A DNA stretch of 64,000 bases, taken from G963676095 sp963676095. GTDB taxonomy: Bacteria > Bacteroidota > Bacteroidia > Bacteroidales > Prolixibacteraceae. The position numbers were made by a program, and so were the translations under genes. The notes below the pieces were generated by a model. That model was not told the DNA's origin. It saw only the letters and a list, made by a program, of their open reading frames with translations, and searched no databases. Positions 51,901 through 58,752 of the stretch are shown here, piece by piece; the first letter of the stretch is position 1, and each line of letters starts with the position of its first letter. The DNA lies in assembly GCA_963676095.1 (NCBI GenBank), contig OY781040.1, positions 1 to 64,000 of the forward strand, read 5' to 3'.

Positions 51901-52332
51901 ATCCGTTACTTTCCCTGAGATCTTACGGGGCTGCTGGGATATAATTTCCGGATTTACAGACTTCTCCCCTCTTTTCGAAATAATAATATAACGGTTCATA
52001 ATACGGTAAGAAAGATCCGTATTCTGAAGAGCTTTGTTCAATACATCTTCAACCGATTCTCCGGAAACTTTGATATCAATCCGCATGTCAGTATTGATCG
52101 ACGAAATGTCATAAGCAACCTGCATATTGGATTGCTGCTCTATTTGTTCAAATACCTCCAGGAGACTGGCTCTTTTTAGTTGAAAAGTAAAATTTTTAGT
52201 TTGGGAATACCCTCCAGAGGCGAAGGATACCATCGTGGTTGTCAATAAAATAATCAGTACTTTCATAATCTTACTCGTTCTTTCCCATGGAATAATATCT
52301 ACCCAGGAAAAAAAATTCTTGTTTTTTTCCAT
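48922..52332 (-). CDS. SusC/RagA-family TonB-dependent outer membrane transporter (locus 2)
   Basis: 1136 residues. Signal region (M-K-V-L-I-I-L-L-T-T-T-M near 23), STN domain (about 48-120), carboxypeptidase-regulatory-like domain (about 135-215), V-V-A-V-G-Y-G-V-Q-K-K signature (about 223), plug with I-E-S-I-S-V-L-K-D-A-S-A-A-V-Y-G-S-R-A-A-N-G-V, and barrel. The STN domain fits with the FecR/ECF pair immediately upstream in the operon. Its start codon overlaps, on the other strand, a TAAATTTG promoter-like box of the candidate antisense RNA. Confidence 0.95.
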   Translation of the reverse strand: MEKNKNFFSWVDIIPWERTSKIMKVLIILLTTTMVSFASGGYSQTKNFTFQLKRASLLEVFEQIEQQSNMQVAYDISSINTDMRIDIKVSGESVEDVLNKALQNTDLSYRIMNRYIIISKRGEKSVNPEIISQQPRKISGKVTDDGGLPLPGVTVVVKGTTNGTITDVNGSYNLSGVTGDVTLVFSFVGMRTQEFQVGDRSVVNVKMMEETIGLDEVVAVGYGVQKKATLTGSISDIKGEELAKSPQPNLTNSLAGHFSGLIVTNRTGEPGYDGSDIYIRGVGTNGSTDILVVVDGVPGQIGSLGRLDPDDIESISVLKDASAAVYGSRAANGVILVTTKRGKFDQKPTLNFSFNQGFSSPTRLPGMADAATYAAIRNEIAYYNNTDGGLNQIYSDDEIQKFKDGSDPLNYPNTDWQKETLKDFALQNKANLSVSGGTQNMKYFVSLGTLYQDGIYKDGATKYNQYNFRSNLDVNVSSRLKVGLSLNGREEDRRYPTYSAGTIFRSIYRAYPTVAARYPNGLLSTGIEDYNPVAMVTSSAGWDKNPTYIFNGILTGKYDIPYIKGLSVDGFFSVDKSFEFEKKFYEPYILYDYDSSSDDYTAVTVGGSDGNAYLYEKQDNSSLITKNIKLNYEAHFGKHNVSAFVAYEQSKKTEETFDATRYNFVTTETPELSNGGSESTDAENTGSSSDYRRRSYIGRLSYNYNEKYMAEAQLRIDGSSIFPEGHRYGYFPGFSAGWAVSREPWFKDNIQFVNNLKLRASYGELGNDDVDAFQYYDNYTYNDAYVIGGSIHKGVDLTKLGNPEITWEVAKKTDVGINGTVFNNFSFEFIYFKQKRSDILTTRSASVPAVSGIVDPYDEDDALIPDENIGKINNTGFEATLGYNHSGKFSYRISGNVTYAKSKIINLDEASGTLSYQKETGRPLNTYLRYRAIGIFRTEDDLDNYAHLSNAQLGDLILEDYDGDGEITADDEVRSKYSNIPELTYGINLSADWNHFDLAVVFAGQARVSQYVLPESGTVGNFYSSWADNRWSPTNVNGSYPRVDTRASSSINGGEYPNTFWLNDASFLRLKSLELGYNLSSQFLSKLKISDLRFYVNGFNLFTITKVKDYDPEGDSESGQFYPQQRIINVGISMKL

Positions 52333-52345
52333 AAATTTGTAATAA

Positions 52346-52410
52346 ATTAAGTTAAACGTTTTTAGAATGTTTAATTAAACCAGGGGAAGTGCTGCAACAC
52401 TTCCCTTTTT
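52346..52410 (+). ncRNA. Candidate cis-antisense small RNA in the susC leader (locus 2)
   Basis: On the plus strand, opposite susC: TAAATTTG (52332-52339) is a -7-like box over the susC start. A weak hairpin (about 52349-52377, arms TTAAAC/GTTTAA) follows, then a strong hairpin GGGAAGTG (52384-52391) with CACTTCCC (52398-52405) and a T5 run. Same layout as loci 1 and 3. The 5' end is estimated. Confidence 0.5.
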
Positions 52411-52441
52411 CTTTAAAAGATTTTATTCATAAGTTCCATCA

Positions 52442-53431
52442 CTAAACTTTTTTTATATAAATTTTATTTTTTACAATTATACATTTAGCCCCAATCGCTG
52501 TTTCGATAATCCGAAGCAATTGGTCCAGCTGTTCTCCCTCCAGTAAACGGACAGTCAGCTTATTATTTTTAAAATCATCAGGATTATAAATGACCGTCAC
52601 ATCAAACCATTTTTCCATTTTCCTGACAAGCTTGGAAAAATCGTCATTTATAAAGATCAGCCTGTTTTCCTTCCATCCAATCGTTGCTTCTTTATTCAAT
52701 TCAGAAGATGTTACCTGATGGGATTCTTTTGAATACGACAGGACCTCTCCCGGATCCATTTGATATTGTTTTTTCCGGCCGGTAAGCATCAGGTTAACCT
52801 TTCCTTTAACAAGAGCTGTCTCCACGACAGGCTCATCATCGTACGCATTTACATTGAATTGAGTCCCTGTCACCTTAACTGCCAGATAACGAGTGTTAAC
52901 AATAAATGGTTTACCCTTGTCCTTATGAACCTCAAAAAAAGCTTCACCCGTTAGGTCAATCTCCCTGTTCTTTTTATTAAACTCGGACGAATAACGGATA
53001 CTTGATCCGGAATTAAGCCAGACAGTACTGCTGTCCGGTAATTCGATCTTTGCCTTTTGCCCCAAGGGAGCCTCAGACACATAATAATTTGTGTTTCCGG
53101 AAGATGTAATAAAAGCCAGATAACAAAGTCCTGCTGCAAAAGGGATAAAAAGGATGGCAGCAATCTTTCTGTAGTAATTTGCCAATTTCCGGATGTTTGA
53201 CTTTGTCCCCGAAACCGGAGCTCCGGAATAATTGCGAATCCTAGACCTGAGCTTCCCGAAATCAATCTCCAGATCCTTGTCGGACGATAATTCCCAGTTG
53301 TTTTTCAGCCACTTCTCTACATCCGGCTGTTTGGTCCTGTCCGAAAACAAATTTCCAAGTAATTTCAACTCGTCTTTGGACAGAGTTTTATCCTGAACAA
53401 ATTTTTCAAGTACCCCGGAGATCTGCTCCAT
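52442..53431 (-). CDS. FecR-family anti-sigma factor (locus 2)
   Basis: 329 residues from ATG 53431 (M-E-Q-I-S-G-V-L-E-K-F), preferred to the upstream 53485 start, which adds an unlikely basic leader. Cytoplasmic helical part (1-75), one membrane helix about 78-98 (I-A-A-I-L-F-I-P-F-A-A-G-L-C-Y-L-A-F-I), FecR domain (about 115-210: I-E-L-P-D-S-S-T-V-W-L-N-S-G-S-S, F-E-V-H-K-D-K-G-K-P-F) and a C-terminal DUF4974-like domain with L-I-F-I-N-D-D-F and L-D-Q-L-L-R-I-I-E. It should hold the sigma factor until the SusC STN domain signals. Confidence 0.92.
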   Translation of the reverse strand: MEQISGVLEKFVQDKTLSKDELKLLGNLFSDRTKQPDVEKWLKNNWELSSDKDLEIDFGKLRSRIRNYSGAPVSGTKSNIRKLANYYRKIAAILFIPFAAGLCYLAFITSSGNTNYYVSEAPLGQKAKIELPDSSTVWLNSGSSIRYSSEFNKKNREIDLTGEAFFEVHKDKGKPFIVNTRYLAVKVTGTQFNVNAYDDEPVVETALVKGKVNLMLTGRKKQYQMDPGEVLSYSKESHQVTSSELNKEATIGWKENRLIFINDDFSKLVRKMEKWFDVTVIYNPDDFKNNKLTVRLLEGEQLDQLLRIIETAIGAKCIIVKNKIYIKKV

Positions 53432-53523
53432 ATTCTTTGTTTTTCTATTAAATACGAAAAACGGCATCCCCCCCCGTGACAACAAAACAAGAAAAAAAGA
53501 TTTTTTTGAGATTTAATTCTAAT

Positions 53524-54096
53524 TCAGAAAAGAATCAGCAGGATTGTCTTTAATTTTTTAATCTCTTCTTTAAAAAATTGCAATGACCTCCGGATCTGTG
53601 TATCCACTGTATTTTCTGAAATATCCAATTTTTTGGCTATTTCAGGATAACTCATCCCTTCAAACCGGCTCATTCTAAATATTTCCTTTCTTTTCTCAGG
53701 GAGCCTGTCAAGGGTGGCCCAGAACCAGTCTTCAAGCTCCTTTTCCTCCAGTTTAAGTTCTCCATCATTGATCGAAAGATCCAGTTTGAAAGGTTCGTCC
53801 AGCAAATAGACAGTACTTTCCACCTTTTTTCTCAAAATATCGATAACCTTATTCCGGGCAACTTTGAACAAGTAAGGAGCAAACGGCCGTTGCGCATCTA
53901 TTTTCTCCCTGCTTATCCAGATTTGAAGAAAGATCTCCAAAACTACTTCTTCCCGGTCAGCATAACGCGGAAGCGACAGGTTTATAAAATTGGCAACTTT
54001 ACCCCGGTAGCGGTAAAACAAAAGTTCAAAGGCCAATTCGTCACCGTCTCTGAGCCTCTGAACCAATAGCTGTTCATTTGTCCTGTCGTAATCCAA
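53524..54096 (-). CDS. ECF RNA polymerase sigma factor (locus 2)
   Basis: 190 residues. Region 2 (about 10-80: D-E-L-A-F-E-L-L-F-Y-R-Y...D-R-E-E-V-V-L-E-I-F-L-Q-I-W) and region 4 (about 125-175: L-P-E-K-R-K-E-I-F-R-M-S-R-F-E-G-M-S-Y-P-E-I-A-K-K-L-D-I-S). The start is TTG at 54096; the frame is open upstream to a stop with no ATG or GTG. It leads the minus-strand locus sigma-FecR-SusC-SusD-GH2-GH5. Confidence 0.92.
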   Translation of the reverse strand: MDYDRTNEQLLVQRLRDGDELAFELLFYRYRGKVANFINLSLPRYADREEVVLEIFLQIWISREKIDAQRPFAPYLFKVARNKVIDILRKKVESTVYLLDEPFKLDLSINDGELKLEEKELEDWFWATLDRLPEKRKEIFRMSRFEGMSYPEIAKKLDISENTVDTQIRRSLQFFKEEIKKLKTILLILF

Positions 54097-54155
54097 TACT
54101 GTATATAAAAAAGGACGGTAAAGTTACAAAAAGTAATGACTGAAAATAGGATAAA

Positions 54156-54186
54156 TAAATCTACCAATCGGCCATTTATTGTCAAA
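54156..54186 (-). promoter_or_regulatory. Promoter of the second ECF sigma gene
   Basis: On the minus strand TTTG (complement of 54183-54186), an exact 19-nt spacer, then TAGATTTA (complement of 54156-54163). This is a one-mismatch fit to TTTG-N19-TAnnTTTG, about 60 nt before the sigma start. Confidence 0.5.
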
Positions 54187-54689
54187 ACGATATAACACGC
54201 TCAAAATGAATGCACTTTACCAACGGCATCTCATCCTCTGAAAAACGGTTCCATCGGTAATTAATACCACCACTGGCATCTTTTCAATCTGTGTTATCTG
54301 TGGTGAACCTTAGATCCTGTTTAAATTATGTTCCATATAAACCATTTTAGCTATACTTCTCCTTCGCTCTACCTATACTTCTCCTATACTCAGGCCATGC
54401 AGATACATCTTTCCCGATCTTTTTCCCGGTTTAGTGCTTCCGGAAAATCATAATAAGTATAATTATAGGGAACCTCAATTTAATACCTTTCCAGATAATT
54501 GTATGGGCAGATTTACTTCTGTCTTCTTTGCATTTCGGGTTACATCGTAAGCTGGGTGGATGATCCACCCAGCATTGAGATTTATAATTTCGCTGGAACC
54601 ACTTTGCGCCAATAAGGCAGTAGTACTATATAAGAGAATAAAAAATGTAAAAATTACCCCATTGACCGTCCTTTCGTTTTCATTCCATT
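54187..54689. repeat. Intergenic region with 22-bp-spaced direct repeats and a perfect hairpin
   Basis: About 500 bp between the two polysaccharide loci. CTATACTTCTCCT occurs at 54351-54363 and again at 54373-54385, followed by a partial CTATACT. GCTGGGTGGA (54551-54560), loop TGA, and TCCACCCAGC (54564-54573) form a perfect 10-bp hairpin without a T-run. A short coding-like stretch on the minus strand (54390-54479) is noted under findings. No intact gene seen. Confidence 0.5.
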
Positions 54690-56615
54690 TCAGAGTTTTA
54701 CGATTTTAACACTGTATTTAGCTGACTTTTCCATTTTCAATGCGTTTAACGATAAACGATAAATCTGATTTCCCCAGACATTTGAGAGTCGTCTATCCGA
54801 CAACACGATCGTTTCTATGGCAGGAGAAAACTGAGCAGTGTTGTAGATCAACTTTAGTTTAACCCCGTTTTTTTCCAATATGACCATACCGGGAACGGAA
54901 ATATCAGGTTGCCCCCAGGTCAGAAAATTAAGTTGGTTCGCCTTCGATGCCTGTTTCAGCTTACAGTCATCCCGGATGATTAATCCTTTTTCCCCAAGCT
55001 GATAGGTCCGCTGCCATTTTTCAACATTTGCCTCCGGAGGATAAGCGCCTGACAGGTCAAGACTGAATGTTGACTTTTTTGCGTCAAATTTCACATTGCG
55101 GGACCGGTATTGTGAACCAGCTGCTTCAGGCACTCCGTTTATCATGGGAAGATTATGATAATTGCTTTGCATCGTCCAGATCGAATAACGTTCGCTGCTG
55201 AATGTCTGTCGGGTATAAGTTCCGACACCAGCATCGATGATCATAGGGGTTTGATCCAGGTACAGGATAAATGAGCCCATGTCGTTATGATTATGGCTTT
55301 CGTTGTTATACCCTCCCTTGGCTGCAAAAAAGTATCCTGCGGAATTGCGCATATAGCAGAACTCTGTTTCGGGATACCAGCAAAATGGCTCATTGGAAGT
55401 TGCCGGGACAACCTGTTTAAGTTCTTTATCCGAGACCAGATTCTCAAGCGAGCGATATATATCCCTGCCTGAGTAAAATCCGGCTTTTCCCCCGTTGCGT
55501 TCGTACAAATAAGCGGCAAACCGTTCCATCTCTTCACTATCAACAGCTTTTCCATAACGGTATATCAATCCCGGCTCACCGCCGCCTTTAGCCGAAGCAT
55601 CTGCAAAATTTACAACCCAGCCATCGCCGGCATATGACCGGGCAATGTATTCGCCCATATTTTTAATAACAGGCTGATCGAAAACAGAAATTTTCCCTCC
55701 GGTAGCTTTACTTAACAGCGACAGGTAATCATACATCTTTCCCGCGGCATGTCCCCAATAGGAAGGCCCTTCTTCACAGGCCCCGTCACTTTTCACATAG
55801 TCGATATATCGATCAACTGAAGACATCGTCCGGTAAACGGCAGCGGCCAGTTTATCCGGGTCATTTTCAAGTAGTAGAAAGCAAGTCAGCACATTAAAAT
55901 TGCACCAGGGGTTCCAGTTATTTACCATCGTTGTTGGCGTGGCATCAGTGGCCATCCACCAGAAACTCCGGTTCATATACGGATCAAGGATGCGGGTATG
56001 AAGGTTTTGCCGGAGCCTTTCAGGGATCATTGGCTGGACATTTGCCAATTCATCTTTCAGAAAATAGTATGTCCAGGCAAAAAATGATCCCATATCTCCT
56101 GCCATCAGGTCAATAATATTTTCCTTATTGGAAGGAAGCGATGTTTTTTCCGCCTGCTCGCGACTGACATGTGCAGATAAAGCCCACGAAGTCATTTCGC
56201 AACTTAACCAGATCCCATTGGCAATCTGGTCTAAAAAACGGCCTTCCCCTTCAGCCAGCTCTGCCAGTACCAGACTGACCAGTGCCGTATTGTTTTTCTC
56301 CAGGGGGTCTTCCATAACCTGCCGGGAACCGCTTTTTTCATATTCCAGATAATCTGTAGCTTTTATTACTTTCCACTCGTAGTTCAGGGCTGCCTCTCCC
56401 CTTTTGATTATTTCGTCTTTTACACCGGAAGTCAAATTATCCCATCCTTTCCGGTCGTTGTATTCCGGATATGTAACCCATTTTTGTCCGTAAATCAAAT
56501 CTGATTTCAACTGAGTTAAGTCTGCTTTTTTCTGAAGCAGATCCCTCTTATCATAGGCTTGGACTGAAAGCAAACATATGATAATAAATAAATTAATCAA
56601 GAAAAATCTCTTCAT
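54690..56615 (-). CDS. Heparinase II/III-family polysaccharide lyase
   Basis: About 641 residues from ATG 56615, chosen because it opens a Sec signal peptide (L-I-N-L-F-I-I-I-C-L-L-S-V-Q-A). An (alpha/alpha) toroid domain (about 60-400: W-N-P-W-C-N-F-N, E-E-G-P-S-Y-W-G-H-A-A) is followed by the heparinase II/III beta-sandwich (about 410-640) with the catalytic-type stretch Y-N-N-E-S-H-N-H-N-D-M-G-S-F (about 440) and D-A-G-V-G-T-Y-T-R. These enzymes cleave uronate-containing glycans by beta-elimination. The position after SusD and SusC indicates a periplasmic role in the third locus. Substrate (glycosaminoglycan, alginate or other uronate polymer) cannot be told. Confidence 0.88.
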   Translation of the reverse strand: MKRFFLINLFIIICLLSVQAYDKRDLLQKKADLTQLKSDLIYGQKWVTYPEYNDRKGWDNLTSGVKDEIIKRGEAALNYEWKVIKATDYLEYEKSGSRQVMEDPLEKNNTALVSLVLAELAEGEGRFLDQIANGIWLSCEMTSWALSAHVSREQAEKTSLPSNKENIIDLMAGDMGSFFAWTYYFLKDELANVQPMIPERLRQNLHTRILDPYMNRSFWWMATDATPTTMVNNWNPWCNFNVLTCFLLLENDPDKLAAAVYRTMSSVDRYIDYVKSDGACEEGPSYWGHAAGKMYDYLSLLSKATGGKISVFDQPVIKNMGEYIARSYAGDGWVVNFADASAKGGGEPGLIYRYGKAVDSEEMERFAAYLYERNGGKAGFYSGRDIYRSLENLVSDKELKQVVPATSNEPFCWYPETEFCYMRNSAGYFFAAKGGYNNESHNHNDMGSFILYLDQTPMIIDAGVGTYTRQTFSSERYSIWTMQSNYHNLPMINGVPEAAGSQYRSRNVKFDAKKSTFSLDLSGAYPPEANVEKWQRTYQLGEKGLIIRDDCKLKQASKANQLNFLTWGQPDISVPGMVILEKNGVKLKLIYNTAQFSPAIETIVLSDRRLSNVWGNQIYRLSLNALKMEKSAKYSVKIVKL

Positions 56616-56710
56616 GTGTTTATAAATTTCTTTTAGTTGCCCTATGGAACTCCCCAAATAAACATTCTCCTGTTCGAGAAAAGTTTTTTCATGGTCGTTT
56701 CATCACTGGT

Positions 56711-56811
56711 TTATTCGTTTTTAGGTTTATATACTCTGGCATAATCAAAAATAACTTCCTCCAGTGAAATCTCTTCAAGCGGAATCGTTTCCCCTGCTTG
56801 TCAAATTCCAT
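56711..56811 (-). pseudogene. C-terminal remnant of a secreted glycan enzyme-like gene
   Basis: In the 340-bp gap between the lyase and susD, the minus strand reads K-V-L-S-M-E-F-D-K-Q-G, then after a frameshift I-P-L-E-E-I-S-L-E-E-V-I-F-D-Y-A-R-V-Y-K-P-K and a TAA at 56711. The D-Y-x-R-V-Y ending is typical of jelly-roll glycoside hydrolases such as GH16. Only about 40 residues remain and no start exists, so it looks like the tail of a deleted gene. Confidence 0.45.
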
Positions 56812-56955
56812 GGATAAAACTTTGCGTGATTAAGAAATAACAACTGGTAAACAGGAACCTGTGTTACCTACAGATTCCTGTTTAAGCAAATCCTTTTTCA
56901 GTTTTATCCTGTTAAGAATTAAGATATCTACTACAACGAATCGGGGGATGGTATA

Positions 56956-58677
56956 TTATTGCCAACCAGGATTTTGTGTGAGACTTGAATTTTTATCAAT
57001 TTCTGACTGTGGAATAGGCCAAAGGTAATCTCTTTCACTAAACACCTTTGTGTAATAGCTTCTACCGGTAAAACTTTTTTCTACTTTTCCGTTAAGTGTT
57101 TCAAGCAGTCCCCACCGTTTTAAATCATCAAAGCGATGTCCTTCTGCAGCCAGCTCCACTGCCCGCTCGTGTCTGATCCGTTCAAACACTTCTTCCTTAT
57201 CATTGGCAGCCAGCCAGGAAGGTCCGCTGTTAATTCCCGGCATACCCACCCGGTTACGTACCTGGTTAATCAATTTAACCGCATCAGGCTGATCATCCAT
57301 CTCATTGTAACATTCGGCCAGCATCAACAAGACATCTGCATATCGGATCAAAGGAAAATTGATGGGGGTATCGTCCCGGTTATTAATAGCCCCATCCATA
57401 TCATACTCTGCAACAAATTTACGCCATAAGTATATCTCCCAGTTATTGTTGACACGAATAAAGCCATTTGATTCGTTTACACCGGTAGCAATAACGTATT
57501 CACAATCCTTTTTCGCATTGGATACCCATCCTTTATATTGTGTATAGGGAAGAATCAGCGATTGTTGCATACGGGGATCACGCTGATCATACATTTCAAG
57601 TAATTTATCCTTGGCATCCGGATAACTTTCAACTGTTTTTTTATCGGCTGACAAAGTAGCCCGGAACGTAGCATCCTGGATATCAGCACTGGTTGTAAAC
57701 CCGGAAATCCAGTCCTCCCAATTGAAAGGTTTCCCATCCAAATATTCGTAAGAATCGACAAAATCAGTTGCAGCTGTCACGTTATCCCAGCAACTGCCAA
57801 AAGACGAACGGGTCCCCATATAATGTGTCATTGGCATTCCGTAATCCTGACCTACACCTCCTATATTCTGGATTGCAAAAATCATTTCGTTGCTCGCATC
57901 GCCCCCTGGTTTAAAAAGATCTTCATAACTCGAATAAAGTTCATATTTCCCGCTTGAAATAACAGATTCAAACAATGTTGCAGCTTCGGAGTACTGCTTG
58001 TTAAAAAGTAATACTTTACCTTTTAATGACTGAGCTGCTCCTTTCGTTGCACGTCCGTAATCAGAAGAATCCCACGCTCCTTCCTCGGGCAAGGACGCAA
58101 TCGCCGCATCCAAATCGGAGAGGATAAATTCCTGTACTTTCTCTTCAGTACTCCGTGGCTCCATCATTTCGCTGAAACTTTCGGAAACGACAACAGACTC
58201 GTCATACAAGGGTACACCGCCAAAAAAATTCAGTAACTCAAAATAGAAAAGAGCACGCAAAAATTTTGCTTCTCCGGTATACTGGGTTTTAAGCTCATCG
58301 CTCATCTCATCCGAACTTATTTTCCCGATATTTTGCATGACCAGATTGGCCCTGGCAATTCCTTCATAAAGATTTGACCATTTACTGGTGACCAGGCCTG
58401 TTGTTGCCGTATAGGTTCCCCGGGCAATTGAGACATATCCCGGGTCATCATAACCAGTACCGATATCCGATAAACAATCCAATCCGTAAACAATACCAAA
58501 GACATAATTATTTTGCAATTGGCTGTAAATTCCTGCCATTGCTTCATCTGCCTGGTCTTTGGTCTGCCAAAAGGTTCCGGAGCTTACTTCCGAATTAGGA
58601 TATCTGTCCAAATCATAACATCCGTTTACAAAAAGAAAAACAAACGGAATAAAAAAATATTTTATATGTTTCTTCAT
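56956..58677 (-). CDS. SusD/RagB-family surface lipoprotein (locus 3)
   Basis: 573 residues. Lipoprotein signal F-L-F-V-N-G-C (Cys about 20), then Y-D-L-D. SusD fold: T-F-W-Q-T-K-D-Q-A-D-E-A-M-A-G-I-Y-S early, E-A-K-F-L-R-A-L-F-Y-F-E-L-L-N-F-F-G-G-V-P-L near 135-157, and at the C-terminus E-R-I-R-H-E-R-A-V-E-L-A-A-E-G-H-R-F-D-D-L-K-R-W-G (about 510) with W-P-I-P-Q-S-E-I. Pairs with the SusC 75 nt upstream in the operon. Confidence 0.95.
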   Translation of the reverse strand: MKKHIKYFFIPFVFLFVNGCYDLDRYPNSEVSSGTFWQTKDQADEAMAGIYSQLQNNYVFGIVYGLDCLSDIGTGYDDPGYVSIARGTYTATTGLVTSKWSNLYEGIARANLVMQNIGKISSDEMSDELKTQYTGEAKFLRALFYFELLNFFGGVPLYDESVVVSESFSEMMEPRSTEEKVQEFILSDLDAAIASLPEEGAWDSSDYGRATKGAAQSLKGKVLLFNKQYSEAATLFESVISSGKYELYSSYEDLFKPGGDASNEMIFAIQNIGGVGQDYGMPMTHYMGTRSSFGSCWDNVTAATDFVDSYEYLDGKPFNWEDWISGFTTSADIQDATFRATLSADKKTVESYPDAKDKLLEMYDQRDPRMQQSLILPYTQYKGWVSNAKKDCEYVIATGVNESNGFIRVNNNWEIYLWRKFVAEYDMDGAINNRDDTPINFPLIRYADVLLMLAECYNEMDDQPDAVKLINQVRNRVGMPGINSGPSWLAANDKEEVFERIRHERAVELAAEGHRFDDLKRWGLLETLNGKVEKSFTGRSYYTKVFSERDYLWPIPQSEIDKNSSLTQNPGWQ

Positions 58678-58752
58678 GTTTTGTATTTAAAATCATAAAA
58701 AATTGAACTCCCTGGAAAGACAATAATAATTGTTTCAGAAACGGATTAACTG

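Noticed and set aside
54551..54573. Perfect hairpin as an intrinsic terminator
   Set aside because: Strong stem but no T-run on either strand; kept only as a feature of the gap.
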